Shown: positions 52,341 to 60,984 of the stretch, in pieces | Layout of the letters: each line of letters opens with the position of its first letter | How positions within the stretch are numbered: the stretch's first letter is position 1 | Notes under the pieces: model-generated | The model's input: the letters and a program-made list of their open reading frames with translations, nothing else | What the model was told of the DNA's origin: nothing | Database searches by the model: none | Position numbers and translations under genes: made by a program | NCBI RefSeq assembly: GCF_900115095.1 | Contig: NZ_FOVH01000004.1 | Span: forward strand, 476,127-540,126 | Source: Actinomadura madurae | Lineage (GTDB): Bacteria > Actinomycetota > Actinomycetes > Streptosporangiales > Streptosporangiaceae | DNA: 64,000 bases | Reading direction: 5' to 3'

Positions 52341-54473
52341 GTGCAGCGGTTGCGGCGGGGCGATCCCGAGAGGGTCGGCCCCTACCGCCTGCTGGCCCGG
52401 CTCGGCGCCGGCGGCATGGGCGTCGTCTACCTCGGGCGGTCGCCGGGCGGCCGGCTGGTCGCGGTGAAGGTCATCGGCGCGAGGTACACCGGCGACGCCG
52501 AGTACCGGGCGCGGTTCCGGCGGGAGATCGGCGCGGCCCGGACCGTCAGCGGCGCCTTCACCGCGTCGCTGCTGGACGCCGACGCGGACGCCGGGACGCC
52601 CTGGCTGGCCGCCGCCTACCTGCCGGGGCTGACGCTGCGGGAGGCGGTCGGGGGCCACGGGAGCCTCCCCGGGCCCGCCGTCCGGACGCTGGCCGCCGGG
52701 CTGGCCGAGGCGCTGGCCGACATCCACCGGGCCGGGCTGGCGCACCGCGACCTGAAGCCGGGGAACATCATGCTCACCGCCGCCGGGCCCCGGGTGATCG
52801 ACTTCGGCATCGCCCGTCCCGACGACGCCATCACGATCACCCGGGTGGGCGCCACCCCCGGCACCCCGGGGTTCATGTCGCCCGAGCAGGCCGCCGGGCT
52901 GCGGACCGGACCGGCCGGCGACGTCTTCTCCCTCGGCACCGTGCTGGCCTACGCGGCGACCGGGGTGGAGCCGTTCGCGGACGACGGCATGGCGGCGGTC
53001 CTGCGGCGGGTGAAGGAGGCGCGGGCCGACCTCGCCGGGATAGCCGACCCCTGGCTGCGGGACCTGATCGGCGACTGCCTGCGCCTGGAGCCCGAGCGGC
53101 GCCCCACCGCCGCCGGCCTCCTCGCCAGGCTCGACGGAGCCGGGCCGGCGCAGGGCTCCGGCTGGCTGCCCGCGAGCGTCGCCGAGGCCATCGACCGCCG
53201 GACGGCCCGCGCCCGGAGGATGCCCGAGGACTCGCCGCCCGAGGACGAGCCGACGCCGCCCACCGTCCCCGACCAGGACCGGATGTCGGAGGAGACCGCC
53301 GAGCCCGAGGCCGGGGACGGGGACGGGGACGGCGCGACCGGCTCGCCGAGCAGGCGGGCGTTGCTCGTCGGCGGTGCCGCCGCGCTCGCGACCGCCGGGG
53401 TGATCGGCGGTGCGGTCACGCTGCGCCGCGGCCGGGGCGGCGGCGCGCGGGCGGCGGGCGCGCCGCCGAGGCCGACCGCGACGACGCCGACCGCCCCGCC
53501 GCCTCGGGCGACGTCGCGGTGGAAGGTGAAGGTGGACGACTACTACCCCGACCTGCTCGCCGCCGGCGAGGTCCTCCTGGCGCACGGCGACGGCATGCTG
53601 AAGGCCCTCGACCCCGACACGGGGAAGACGCGCTGGAAGCACCGCTCCTTCGGCATCGACCACGTCAGCGTGGACGGCGACGACGTGTTCGTCGTCGACC
53701 ACTTCGCCTCGCGCCTCACCATGCTCCGCGCCGAATCGGGAGACGAGCGCTGGAGCCGCCCGTGGCCGTCCGAGCGCAAGGTCCCGATGTACCCCGTGGC
53801 GGGCGCGTCGACGGCCTGCTTCGGCTACGACTCGGTGACCGCCCTGGACAGGGCGGACGGCGACCGCCGCTGGAACGCGCGCGTGAAGACCGAGCTCGGG
53901 ATCGCCGTCACCGAGGACCTGGTGATCACGGTCGACCGGACGAAGGTGTCCGCCCTGGACGCCGGCAGCGGACGCCCCCGATGGACCTGTCCGGCGTACT
54001 GGGCGCACTATCCGCAGGCCTGCTACGGGCTGGTGTTCTTCTGCGACGGGCGCGGGACCGTGCACGCGCTGCGCGCGGACACCGGCGCCCTCGTCTGGAA
54101 GAAGCAGATGGGCGAGACGGTCTACGAGAGCTTCGGCTTCGGGTCGGGCGGCGGGGTGGTCCACTTCGGCACCGCGGCCGGCGACGTGTCCGCCGTCCGG
54201 GCGGCGACCGGTGAGGTCGTGTGGTCGCGCCGGGTCGGGCCGCGGGCGTCCCGGAACACGTGGAACGCGCTCGGCACCACTGGCGACCGGGTGTACGTGG
54301 GCTGCGCCGACCGGAACGTCTACGCGCTCGACGCGGCCGACGGGCACACGGTCTGGACGTACCCGGCCGACGTCACGGTCCGGACGTCGGCGCCCGTCGC
54401 CATCGGCGGGTCGGTGTTCATCGGCACCGCCGGCGGATACGTGCGGGCCCTCTCCCCACCGGGCGGGGGCTAG
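52341..54473 (+). CDS. Ser/Thr protein kinase with PQQ-like beta-propeller sensor
   Basis: Membrane-anchored Hanks-type kinase (710 aa). I choose the GTG at 52341 (GGAAGG upstream), as the earlier in-frame codons are junk-like. The kinase domain is intact: GAGGMG loop at 22-27, Lys43, HRDLKPGN with Asp137, DFG 154-156, GTPGFMSPEQ activation segment. An acidic Pro/Glu linker (295-335) leads to a single helix (about 340-361). The extracytoplasmic part (395-705) repeats the PQQ-propeller pattern WKxxxxxxxxSxxxxDGDxVFVxxxxxxLxALDxxxG. It may sense a ligand at the cell surface. The second kinase gene starts 3 bp after its stop. Confidence 0.93.
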   Translation: MQRLRRGDPERVGPYRLLARLGAGGMGVVYLGRSPGGRLVAVKVIGARYTGDAEYRARFRREIGAARTVSGAFTASLLDADADAGTPWLAAAYLPGLTLREAVGGHGSLPGPAVRTLAAGLAEALADIHRAGLAHRDLKPGNIMLTAAGPRVIDFGIARPDDAITITRVGATPGTPGFMSPEQAAGLRTGPAGDVFSLGTVLAYAATGVEPFADDGMAAVLRRVKEARADLAGIADPWLRDLIGDCLRLEPERRPTAAGLLARLDGAGPAQGSGWLPASVAEAIDRRTARARRMPEDSPPEDEPTPPTVPDQDRMSEETAEPEAGDGDGDGATGSPSRRALLVGGAAALATAGVIGGAVTLRRGRGGGARAAGAPPRPTATTPTAPPPRATSRWKVKVDDYYPDLLAAGEVLLAHGDGMLKALDPDTGKTRWKHRSFGIDHVSVDGDDVFVVDHFASRLTMLRAESGDERWSRPWPSERKVPMYPVAGASTACFGYDSVTALDRADGDRRWNARVKTELGIAVTEDLVITVDRTKVSALDAGSGRPRWTCPAYWAHYPQACYGLVFFCDGRGTVHALRADTGALVWKKQMGETVYESFGFGSGGGVVHFGTAAGDVSAVRAATGEVVWSRRVGPRASRNTWNALGTTGDRVYVGCADRNVYALDAADGHTVWTYPADVTVRTSAPVAIGGSVFIGTAGGYVRALSPPGGG

Positions 54474-54476
54474 CGG

Positions 54477-55787
54477 ATGCAGGGGCTGGAGCACGCCGAT
54501 CCCCGGCAGGCCGGGCGTTTCCGGCTGCTGGCGCGGGCCGGGTCGGGCGGCATGGCGGTCGTCTACCTCGGCCGGTCCGCGAGCGGGCGGGCCGCCGCGG
54601 TGAAGGTGATGCACGCCGACCTCGCGGGCGACCCCGAGCACCGGGCTCGCTTCCGCCGCGAGGTGGCCGCCACCCGGGCCGCCGGCGGGCCGTACGGGCC
54701 CGGCCTGATGGACGCGGACCCGGACGCGCCCCGGCCGTGGATGGCGACCGAGTTCCTCCCGGCGGTCTCGCTGCGCGACGCCGTCCGGCGGACCGGCCCC
54801 CTGCCCGCGGACGCCGTCCGGTCCCTGGCCGCCGGGCTCGCCGAGGCGCTCGCCCTGATCCACCGCGCCGGGTACGTCCACCTCGACCTCAAACCGGCGA
54901 ACGTGCTGCTCACCGCGGACGGGCCCCGGGTGATCGACTTCGGCATCGCGGCCGAGCGGGACGGCACGGGCGGGACGGCGCCGGGCACACCGGCCGGATC
55001 CCGCGGATACATGTCGCCCGAGCAGGAGGCGGGCGAGCCCATCGGACCGCCGAGCGACGTCTACTCGCTGGGCTGCACGCTGACCTTCGCCTGCACCGGC
55101 GCCCCGCCCACGGAGCGATCCGTCCCCATCGCCGACGAAGGGCTGCGGACGGCGATCGCCGAGTGCCTGCGGTCCGCCCCGGACACCCGGCCGGAGCCCG
55201 CCGAGCTGGCCGTACGGCTGGCCGCGCAGGAAGGGCAGGCGGCCTGGCCGCCACCGCTGATCGCGGCCGAGATCCGCCGGCAGACCGCCGCGATGGAGAA
55301 CCCGCCGGCGCCCCGGCCGCGTCCGGCGAAGCCCCGGAGGCCCCGGTGGGCACTGCTGTCCGCCGCGGGCGCCCTGGCCGTGGGCTGCCTCGCCGCGGGC
55401 GTGCTGCTCCTGGACGGGCCGGGCGGGGCCAAGGCGGGCGGGTCCCCGTCCCCGACCGCGCCGTCCCCGACCACGCAGGCGGCGGCCCCCGCCACCCCGT
55501 CGCCGCCCGCCGAGCGGACCCGCGTGCTTGAGTTCTACCTGACGGGCGACGTCACGCTGACCTCGCTGACGTACACGATCAACGGGAAGAGCACGACGCT
55601 GAAGGACGTCGAACTGCCGTGGCGGACCGCCGTCGACATCCCGGCCGCCCCCGGGTCGGCCGAGTGGAGCATCAAGTACCGCCACCCGCGCGGCGAGGTC
55701 GGCTACCGCGTCGTCGTGGACAGGATCATGAACGGGTACGGCGGCGGGGGCGGGAACACCAGCGGCGGGAGCCACGGCACCGCCTGA
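54477..55787 (+). CDS. Ser/Thr protein kinase with HLD variant and MmpS-like extracellular domain
   Basis: Second Hanks-type kinase (436 aa), collinear with the first: GSGGMA at 22-27, Lys43, Asp137, DFG 154-156. The catalytic loop reads HLDLKPAN, so the usual HRD arginine (position 136) is Leu. Such kinases are often less dependent on activation-loop phosphorylation, or have altered control. One helix (about 291-313) precedes a Pro/Thr/Ser-rich linker. The C-terminal domain (345-420) has LTSLTYTINGKSTTLKDVELPW and VVVDRIMNGYGG, reminiscent of MmpS proteins. Activity likely but not certain. Confidence 0.88.
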   Translation: MQGLEHADPRQAGRFRLLARAGSGGMAVVYLGRSASGRAAAVKVMHADLAGDPEHRARFRREVAATRAAGGPYGPGLMDADPDAPRPWMATEFLPAVSLRDAVRRTGPLPADAVRSLAAGLAEALALIHRAGYVHLDLKPANVLLTADGPRVIDFGIAAERDGTGGTAPGTPAGSRGYMSPEQEAGEPIGPPSDVYSLGCTLTFACTGAPPTERSVPIADEGLRTAIAECLRSAPDTRPEPAELAVRLAAQEGQAAWPPPLIAAEIRRQTAAMENPPAPRPRPAKPRRPRWALLSAAGALAVGCLAAGVLLLDGPGGAKAGGSPSPTAPSPTTQAAAPATPSPPAERTRVLEFYLTGDVTLTSLTYTINGKSTTLKDVELPWRTAVDIPAAPGSAEWSIKYRHPRGEVGYRVVVDRIMNGYGGGGGNTSGGSHGTA

Positions 55788-55836
55788 CCCCGGACGGCCG
55801 GGGCGCCGGTGACCTGCTGGGCGATATGCCGGTAAC

Positions 55837-56520
55837 GTGCGAAGTGTGCTTGCCGAACCCGCGCCCGCACTGACCGATCTCGCCCTGGGGCTGATCGTCG
55901 TGGCGCTCGCGGCACGGCTGGGGCGCGCGTCGACGGCGCACCGGCACTGGCGCACGTCCTTCTGGTGGGCGGGACTGGCGGCGATCGCCGGGTTCGTCCA
56001 CCACGGCGTGGTGAAGTACTCGGAGCGGTGGAGCGAGCCGAGCTGGGCCGTCATCAGCGCGATGGTGGTCATCGCGGTGTCCTACCTGCTGGCGGCCACC
56101 GTCGCCGAGGTGCTCGGCCCGCGCCACCGCAGGACCTTCTGGCTGCTGCGGTCGGTCGGGATCGCCGCCTACGCCGTCCTCGCGGTCACCGGGCACGCGG
56201 GGGTGTCCGCCCTGCTGGCCTGCGAGAGCCTGACGATGATCTGCATCCTGGCGCTCTGGGGGTGGGCGGCCCGCCGCCGCCATCCGATGGCCGTCCCGGT
56301 GATCGTCGCGATGGTCGCCAGCGGCGCCGCGGCGGCGGCCAAGGCGATCGACCCGAGCGTCACCGAACGCGTCGCGCTCGACCCGACGTCCGTCTACCAC
56401 CTCGCCCAGATCGTCGGCATGGTCCTGCTCTACCTGGCGGTCACCGCCCCGCGGCACGCGGACGCCCTGGCCGCGCCCGGCGGCCAGGGCGGCCCCGCCG
56501 GTCAGCGGACGTCGACGTAG
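55837..56520 (+). CDS. Hypothetical membrane protein (DUF6962-like)
   Basis: Integral membrane protein (227 aa) with about seven hydrophobic segments. Conserved-looking features are WWAGLAAIAGFVHHGVVKYS (His pair), and LDPTSVYHLAQIVGMVLLYLA at the end, a pattern I associate with a DUF6962 membrane family of unknown function. The call is tentative. GTG start; a second GTG lies three codons in. It follows the kinases by 49 bp and overlaps the end of the convergent secreted-protein gene by 19 bp. Confidence 0.72.
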   Translation: MRSVLAEPAPALTDLALGLIVVALAARLGRASTAHRHWRTSFWWAGLAAIAGFVHHGVVKYSERWSEPSWAVISAMVVIAVSYLLAATVAEVLGPRHRRTFWLLRSVGIAAYAVLAVTGHAGVSALLACESLTMICILALWGWAARRRHPMAVPVIVAMVASGAAAAAKAIDPSVTERVALDPTSVYHLAQIVGMVLLYLAVTAPRHADALAAPGGQGGPAGQRTST

Positions 56521-57233
56521 TCGTCGCGCGACTTCTGCCGGTCGAAGTTGCTCGTGCCCGGGAAGTAGGCGCGCCAGGTCCCGTCCCGCTTGGCCTTGAA
56601 CGCCTTGCGGAAGCGGCCGTCCTTGGCGGTCTTCGTGGCCCCCATGTACGTCCATGTCTTCGCGCCCTTGGGACGGAAGTAGACCCGGATCGGCTTCCCC
56701 GAGTAGGACGTGTATCCCAACCCGATGTTGTCGACACGCTTCAGGCGACCGGACACCGTGATCGCGCGGCCCTTCCGCACCGGCTCCGGCGCCGCGTTGG
56801 CGCTCTGGATCACCGTGTCCCACTTCTCGTACCAGTGGTCTTCGCGGCTCCCGAGGGCCTTCCCGCTCTTGTTGTAGGCGATGACCCGCACGCGCCACTT
56901 GCCCAGGTGGCTGAGCTTCGAGGGGCATCCGGCGCCCCAGCCGACCTCGTCCCCGGGCAGGACGCGCTTGTAGGCCGACGGGACCCGCCCGTCGGGGTCG
57001 ATGATGTACACCTTGGAATAGGCGACGACCGGCCCCTCGGTGCCCCAGACCCAGACGTCCATGGCGCAGGACTTGCTGTACCCGCCCTTGCCCACGGAAA
57101 GGCGCTTCGGCACCTTGATGTGGAACTGCAGCGTTTCGGCCCCGGCGGCGGTGGGGGCTCCACCGGCCACCAGGCCGGCCGCCACCCCGAGCGCGACGGC
57201 GCCCGAGACGGCCTTTCTCCGAGTCATCGACAT
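56502..57233 (-). CDS. Secreted hypothetical protein
   Basis: Exported protein (243 aa): MSMTRRKAVSGAV with an SRR-like basic start, hydrophobic core to about 25, likely cleavage after GAPTAAGA. The mature part is beta-rich, ending with two repeats of an Ig/filamin-like kind: PVRKGRAITVSGRLKRVDNIGLGYTSYSGKPIRVYFRPKG, followed by WTYMGATKTAKDGRFRKAF and GTWRAYF. This GKPIRVYFRP pattern is common in actinobacterial secreted proteins of unknown role. No enzyme motif is visible. Convergent with the membrane gene. Confidence 0.75.
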   Translation of the reverse strand: MSMTRRKAVSGAVALGVAAGLVAGGAPTAAGAETLQFHIKVPKRLSVGKGGYSKSCAMDVWVWGTEGPVVAYSKVYIIDPDGRVPSAYKRVLPGDEVGWGAGCPSKLSHLGKWRVRVIAYNKSGKALGSREDHWYEKWDTVIQSANAAPEPVRKGRAITVSGRLKRVDNIGLGYTSYSGKPIRVYFRPKGAKTWTYMGATKTAKDGRFRKAFKAKRDGTWRAYFPGTSNFDRQKSRDDYVDVR

Positions 57234-57337
57234 TCCGTCCTCCTGTCCCAGACGATCATTCCAGTGATCTCTGTAAAGGTGGACGAACCGCCCTGTCCAC
57301 GGCCTGAACCGGTCATCGCCGGCCCGGAGCCGCTCGC

Positions 57338-57540
57338 TCAGTGTTCGAGGTGGTAGTCGGCGGGGTCGAGACGGCGGGTGCGGCGGCGGTAGGCGGTCAT
57401 GGAGCCGGGCCAGTTGTTGGTGTTGCGGTGGTCGGCGTCCAGGTACCAGCCGTCACAGCCGCCCTGGTTCCACACGGTGCCGGCCAGGCGGCGCTGCGCG
57501 GCGGTGTCGAAGCCGTCCAGGACGTCCTCGCGCACGGCTC
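57338..57540 (-). pseudogene. C-terminal remnant of a flavin-dependent monooxygenase
   Basis: About 67 residues remain: TAAQRRLAGTVWNQGGCDGWYLDADHRNTNNWPG, ending RTRRLDPADYHLEH and a stop. This is the conserved C-terminus of FAD-containing (Baeyer-Villiger/FMO-type) monooxygenases (GTVWNxGGCxSWYLDxxGRN). Upstream the frame reads arginine/proline repeats unlike any oxidoreductase, and no FAD motif is found before the VOC gene. It is therefore a truncated gene left by deletion, next to a VOC-family gene. Confidence 0.75.
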
Positions 57541-57665
57541 GGGCCGGCGCTGGCGCTGGCGGTGCCGGCCGCCGCCGTCCCGCACCATGAGCCCGCGTCC
57601 CGCCCGTCCCCCGCCCGCGAGGACGGCGGCGGGGCCTTGGCTCCCCTTCCTTCCCGGCTGCCGGC

Positions 57666-58046
57666 TCAGCCGCCGCCGTAGGGACGGGTGATGATCTCCA
57701 GGAGGTGCCCGTCGGGGTCGTCCCAGTAGACGCCGCGCCCGCCGTCATGGCGGTTGATCTCGCCGGAGCGGCTGCGCATCGGGTCGGCGTAGTGGGCGAG
57801 GCCGCGCTCGCGGATCCGGCCGTAGATCGCGTCGAAGTCGTCCTCGCTCACCAGGAACGCGTAGTGCTGCGGCGCGGGGACGGAGCGCGCGTCCAGGAAG
57901 TCCAGGGTGACGTTGTTGGACAGCGCGACCGTCAGGAAGTGGCCGAACGGCGCGGGCGGGTCCACACCGAGCATCTCGGCGTAGAAGCGGGCCGACGCGG
58001 CCTTGTCCGTGACGTGGACGATCGTGTGGTTGAGCTCGACTGCCAT
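57666..58046 (-). CDS. VOC-family protein (glyoxalase/bleomycin-resistance fold)
   Basis: Small metal-binding vicinal-oxygen-chelate protein (126 aa) with paired beta-alpha-beta units. Likely metal ligands: His7 in ELNHTIVHV, the His of PQHYAFLV, and Glu in GHLLEIITRP. The VYWDDPDGHLLEI motif is diagnostic. Substrate unknown; lactoylglutathione lyases, dioxygenases and resistance proteins share the fold. It is divergent from a permease gene, with a 15-bp palindrome 28 bp upstream of the VOC start. Confidence 0.9.
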   Translation of the reverse strand: MAVELNHTIVHVTDKAASARFYAEMLGVDPPAPFGHFLTVALSNNVTLDFLDARSVPAPQHYAFLVSEDDFDAIYGRIRERGLAHYADPMRSRSGEINRHDGGRGVYWDDPDGHLLEIITRPYGGG

Positions 58047-58073
58047 GATCGGCCTCCGGATGAGAGTATAACT

Positions 58074-58088
58074 GGAGGATTATCCTCC
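58074..58088. promoter_or_regulatory. Perfect 15-bp palindrome between VOC and permease genes
   Basis: GGAGGAT-T-ATCCTCC is a perfect 7-1-7 inverted repeat in the 66-bp divergent gap, next to TATAAC. Its position suggests control of one or both genes. No regulator is encoded beside it, so the factor would act in trans. Confidence 0.55.
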
Positions 58089-58112
58089 GAATGCTACCAC
58101 GGAGGGGTCCTC

Positions 58113-59192
58113 ATGAGCGTCTTACCCGAACCCGGCGGCCGGCTCTGGAACGATGGCCGCATGGGTGATCGGGTCGGCCTCCGGGTGGCCGAGGACGAGG
58201 TGCTCCCGCCCGGTGACTGGGGGCGCCCCGCTGCGGCGGCGCCGGGAACCCGCGCCGCGTGGGCGTTCGCCGCGCTGGCCGCCGCGCTGGTGGCGGGGCG
58301 GGTCCTCGTGGCGCCGGACGTCGACGCGCGGGCGCTGGACGCGTGGGCGACGATCTTCGTGGCGGTGTGCGTGCAGGCGCTGCCGTTCCTGGTGTTCGGG
58401 GTCGCGCTGTCGGCCGCGATCACCGCGTTCGTCCCGCCCGCGGTGTGGCGGCGGGTGCTGCCGCGCCGGCCGGCGGCGGCGGTCCCGGTCGCGGGCGCGA
58501 TGGGGGCCGTCCTGCCCGGGTGCGAGTGCGCCTCGGTCCCGGTGGCGGGCGGGCTGATGGCGCGCGGGGTGGTGCCGGCCGCCGCGCTCACGTTCCTGCT
58601 CGCCGCCCCCGCGATCAACCCGGTGGTCCTGGTCGCGACCGCGGTGGCCTTCCCCGGCAAGCCGGAGATGGTGGTCGGCCGTTTCGTCGCGTCGCTGGTG
58701 GTGGCCATGCTTGCGGGGTGGGCGTGGCTGCTGCTCGGCAGGGGCGAGTGGATCAGGATCCCGTCCCGCCCGCACGCGCACGGCGCGGCCGGACGGCTGG
58801 AGGCGTTCCGGCAGGCCATGCGGCACGACATCATGCACGCCGGCGGGTTCCTGGTGGTGGGCGCGTGCGCCGCCGCGACGATCAACGCGGTGGTGCCCGC
58901 GGCGTGGGTGGAGTCGGCGGCGGGCAGCGCCGCGGTGTCGGTGCTCCTGCTGGCGTTCCTGGCCGTGCTGATGTCCATCTGCTCCGAGGCCGACGCCTTC
59001 GTCGCGGCCAGCCTGTCGCAGTTCTCCACCACCGCGCGGCTGACGTTCCTCGTGGTGGGGCCCATGGTGGACCTCAAGCTGATCGCGCTGCAGGCGGGCT
59101 TCTTCGGCCGCCGGTTCGCCGTCCGTTTCGTCCCGCTGACCTTCTGCCTGGCGGTGGGCGTCAGCGTCCTGGTGGGAGGGCTGCTGTCATGA
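58113..59192 (+). CDS. Predicted permease (COG0701/DUF318 type)
   Basis: Membrane protein (359 aa). GGAGGGG just upstream supports the ATG at 58113. About eight to ten helices; characteristic motifs are GAVLPGCECASVPVAGGLMARG (the Cys-x-Cys of this family) and LLAAPAINPVVLVATAVAF, then SICSEADAFVAASL and VGPMVDLKLI. COG0701 permeases are predicted metal or oxyanion transporters. The gene is coupled by ATGA to its usual partner, a TIGR03943 protein, which makes the pairing a solid functional unit of uncertain substrate. Confidence 0.88.
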   Translation: MSVLPEPGGRLWNDGRMGDRVGLRVAEDEVLPPGDWGRPAAAAPGTRAAWAFAALAAALVAGRVLVAPDVDARALDAWATIFVAVCVQALPFLVFGVALSAAITAFVPPAVWRRVLPRRPAAAVPVAGAMGAVLPGCECASVPVAGGLMARGVVPAAALTFLLAAPAINPVVLVATAVAFPGKPEMVVGRFVASLVVAMLAGWAWLLLGRGEWIRIPSRPHAHGAAGRLEAFRQAMRHDIMHAGGFLVVGACAAATINAVVPAAWVESAAGSAAVSVLLLAFLAVLMSICSEADAFVAASLSQFSTTARLTFLVVGPMVDLKLIALQAGFFGRRFAVRFVPLTFCLAVGVSVLVGGLLS

Positions 59193-59941
59193 GCAAGTCC
59201 GCGCAGAACCTGCTGCTGGTCCTCATCGGCGCCGCGATGCTGTGGATCACGCTGGGGAGCGGCGAGTACGTCAACTACGTGCGGCCCGGCTTCCGGTACC
59301 CGCTGGTGGTCGCCGCCGCGGCGCTGCTGGTGCTGGGCGCCGCCGGGCTGCGCAGGGAGTGGCGCGACACCGGCGGCTCCCACGACGACCAGGACGGCGA
59401 CGGCTCCCAGGACGACGGCCACGGGCACGCCGGCGGGCCCAGGGTGGCCTGGCTGCTCTGCCTGCCCGTCCTCGCGATCTTCGTGATCGCCCCTCCGGCG
59501 CTCGGCTCGTTCACCGCCACCAGGAACACCGGCCGGACCGCGCCGCCGCCCGCGCCGTCCGGCGGGTTCGCCGCGCTGCCGAGCAGCGGCGAGCCCGTCC
59601 CGATGAAGATGGGCGAGTTCATCGGCCGGGCGTACCAGGCGCAGACGGGCGACCCCGCGACGTTCACGGGCGTCCCCGTCCGGCTGACGGGGTTCGTCAC
59701 CCCGGCGGGGAAGGGGGCGCGGGGCTGGCAGCTCACCCGGCTGAAGGTCGCCTGCTGCGCGGGCGACGCCATCCCGTTCCCGGTGATGGTGCGCGGCCTC
59801 CCGCGCCCGCCCGCCGACGCGTGGGTCCAGGTCGACGGGGTCTGGGAGCCGCCCGCGACGGGGCAGGAGGCGACGGTCGTGCAGACGCTGCGCGGACGGT
59901 CCCTCAAGCGGATCAAGAAGCCCGCCAACCCCTACGAGTGA
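59189..59941 (+). CDS. TIGR03943-family permease-associated protein
   Basis: Partner (250 aa) of the COG0701 permease. Two N-terminal helices (LLLVLIGAAMLWITL and YPLVVAAAALLVLGAAGL) precede a His/Asp-rich loop (DDQDGDG, DDGHGHAGG), a third helix (WLLCLPVLAIFVIAPPALG), and an extracytoplasmic OB-like domain with TGVPVRLTGFVTP and RLKVACCAGDAIPF, where the CC pair is conserved. The His/Asp loop suggests metal binding. Start overlaps the permease stop as ATGA. Confidence 0.87.
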   Translation: MSKSAQNLLLVLIGAAMLWITLGSGEYVNYVRPGFRYPLVVAAAALLVLGAAGLRREWRDTGGSHDDQDGDGSQDDGHGHAGGPRVAWLLCLPVLAIFVIAPPALGSFTATRNTGRTAPPPAPSGGFAALPSSGEPVPMKMGEFIGRAYQAQTGDPATFTGVPVRLTGFVTPAGKGARGWQLTRLKVACCAGDAIPFPVMVRGLPRPPADAWVQVDGVWEPPATGQEATVVQTLRGRSLKRIKKPANPYE

Positions 59942-59995
59942 CCCGGCCCGCCACCGGCCTCTCCGTTGAAGCGGTGACGCGCCCGGACGGCCCGG

Positions 59996-60967
59996 TCAGA
60001 TGCGGCCGACGCCCGCGCCGGCCATGACGGTCCCCTTCACCGTGGCGCTGGACTCGGGGGTGTAGGAGTACGGGATCGCCGCGACGGACCCGGGGTTGCG
60101 GATCGCGGGCGTGCCCGAGTCGACGAGGTGGTTGTTCAGGGCCTTGATGTTGCCCTCGTCGGACGAGCCCTCCTGGAGCGAGGTCGGCCGCTCGACGTTC
60201 TCGAAGTAGTTGCGCTCGACGAAGACGCCCGCGTTCTCGGTGGACGCGACGCCGTAGCTCCCGATGTCGTTGTAGTAGTTGTTCAGCACGTGCACGGGGT
60301 TGGCGAACCGGACCCGCGGGTGGCGCTGTCCCGTCCCGTCGAACCAGTTGTGCACGTACGTGACCCGCAGGTGCCCGAGGTCCTCGCCGGCGTTGCCGTC
60401 GCTGTGGCCGAGCAGGGCGGTCTTGTCGTGGTCGTGGTAGTGGTTCCACGACACCGTGACGAAGTCGGACCCGCGCTTGACGTCGGTGAGGCCGTCGTTC
60501 CCGCCGGACAGGTCGTTGTGGTCGATCCACACGTTCGTCGAGTACTGGACGTTGATCGCGTCGTCGCTCGCGCCGGTGAACGTCAGGTTGCGGATGATGA
60601 CGTTCCTGGCCTCGGAGACGTTGAGCCCGCCGCCGGTGATCCGGCCGGACGAGCCCACGCCGATGATCGTCTTGTCGGACGCCACCTTCTGCATGCCCGA
60701 CACGGCGATCGTGCCGGTGATCCGGATGGTGTACGGGGTGCTCGACGTCGCGTAGGAGTCGAGCTGGTCCGCGTTCGCCGCGGTCACCGTGGCGCCGGAC
60801 GCGCCGCCGGTGGTCCCGCCGTTCATGCTCGCGTACCCGACCGGGGACGCATCGGCCGCGGCGGCCGGACGGGCCGGGGCGGCGGCGCCGGTGGCCGGGG
60901 CGGCGGTGGCGGCGGTCGCGGCGAGGGCGGCGGCGAGCGTTCCGATGAGCAGGGGTCTGGTGGCCAT
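59996..60967 (-). CDS. Pectate lyase, polysaccharide lyase family 1
   Basis: Secreted PL1 enzyme (323 aa) cleaving polygalacturonate by beta-elimination with calcium. Signal peptide at 1-30 (Ala-rich core). AAGGAG precedes the ATG at 60967. Motifs: DKTIIGVGSSGRITGGGL and VIIRNLTF of the parallel beta-helix, DDAINVQ and WIDHNDLS with calcium-binding Asp residues, VTYVHNWFDGTGQRHPRVRF with the catalytic Arg, and VLNNYY. It lies 17 bp after the rhamnogalacturonan lyase gene, so the two form a pectin-degrading operon. Confidence 0.94.
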   Translation of the reverse strand: MATRPLLIGTLAAALAATAATAAPATGAAAPARPAAAADASPVGYASMNGGTTGGASGATVTAANADQLDSYATSSTPYTIRITGTIAVSGMQKVASDKTIIGVGSSGRITGGGLNVSEARNVIIRNLTFTGASDDAINVQYSTNVWIDHNDLSGGNDGLTDVKRGSDFVTVSWNHYHDHDKTALLGHSDGNAGEDLGHLRVTYVHNWFDGTGQRHPRVRFANPVHVLNNYYNDIGSYGVASTENAGVFVERNYFENVERPTSLQEGSSDEGNIKALNNHLVDSGTPAIRNPGSVAAIPYSYTPESSATVKGTVMAGAGVGRI

Positions 60968-60984
60968 GCGGGGTCTCCTTCGTC

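Noticed and set aside
57571..57630. GCCGCCGTCC and GGACGGCGGC inverted repeat with a 40-base loop
   Set aside because: The loop is long and the surroundings are generally GC-repeat rich, so a terminator or scar cannot be distinguished from chance.
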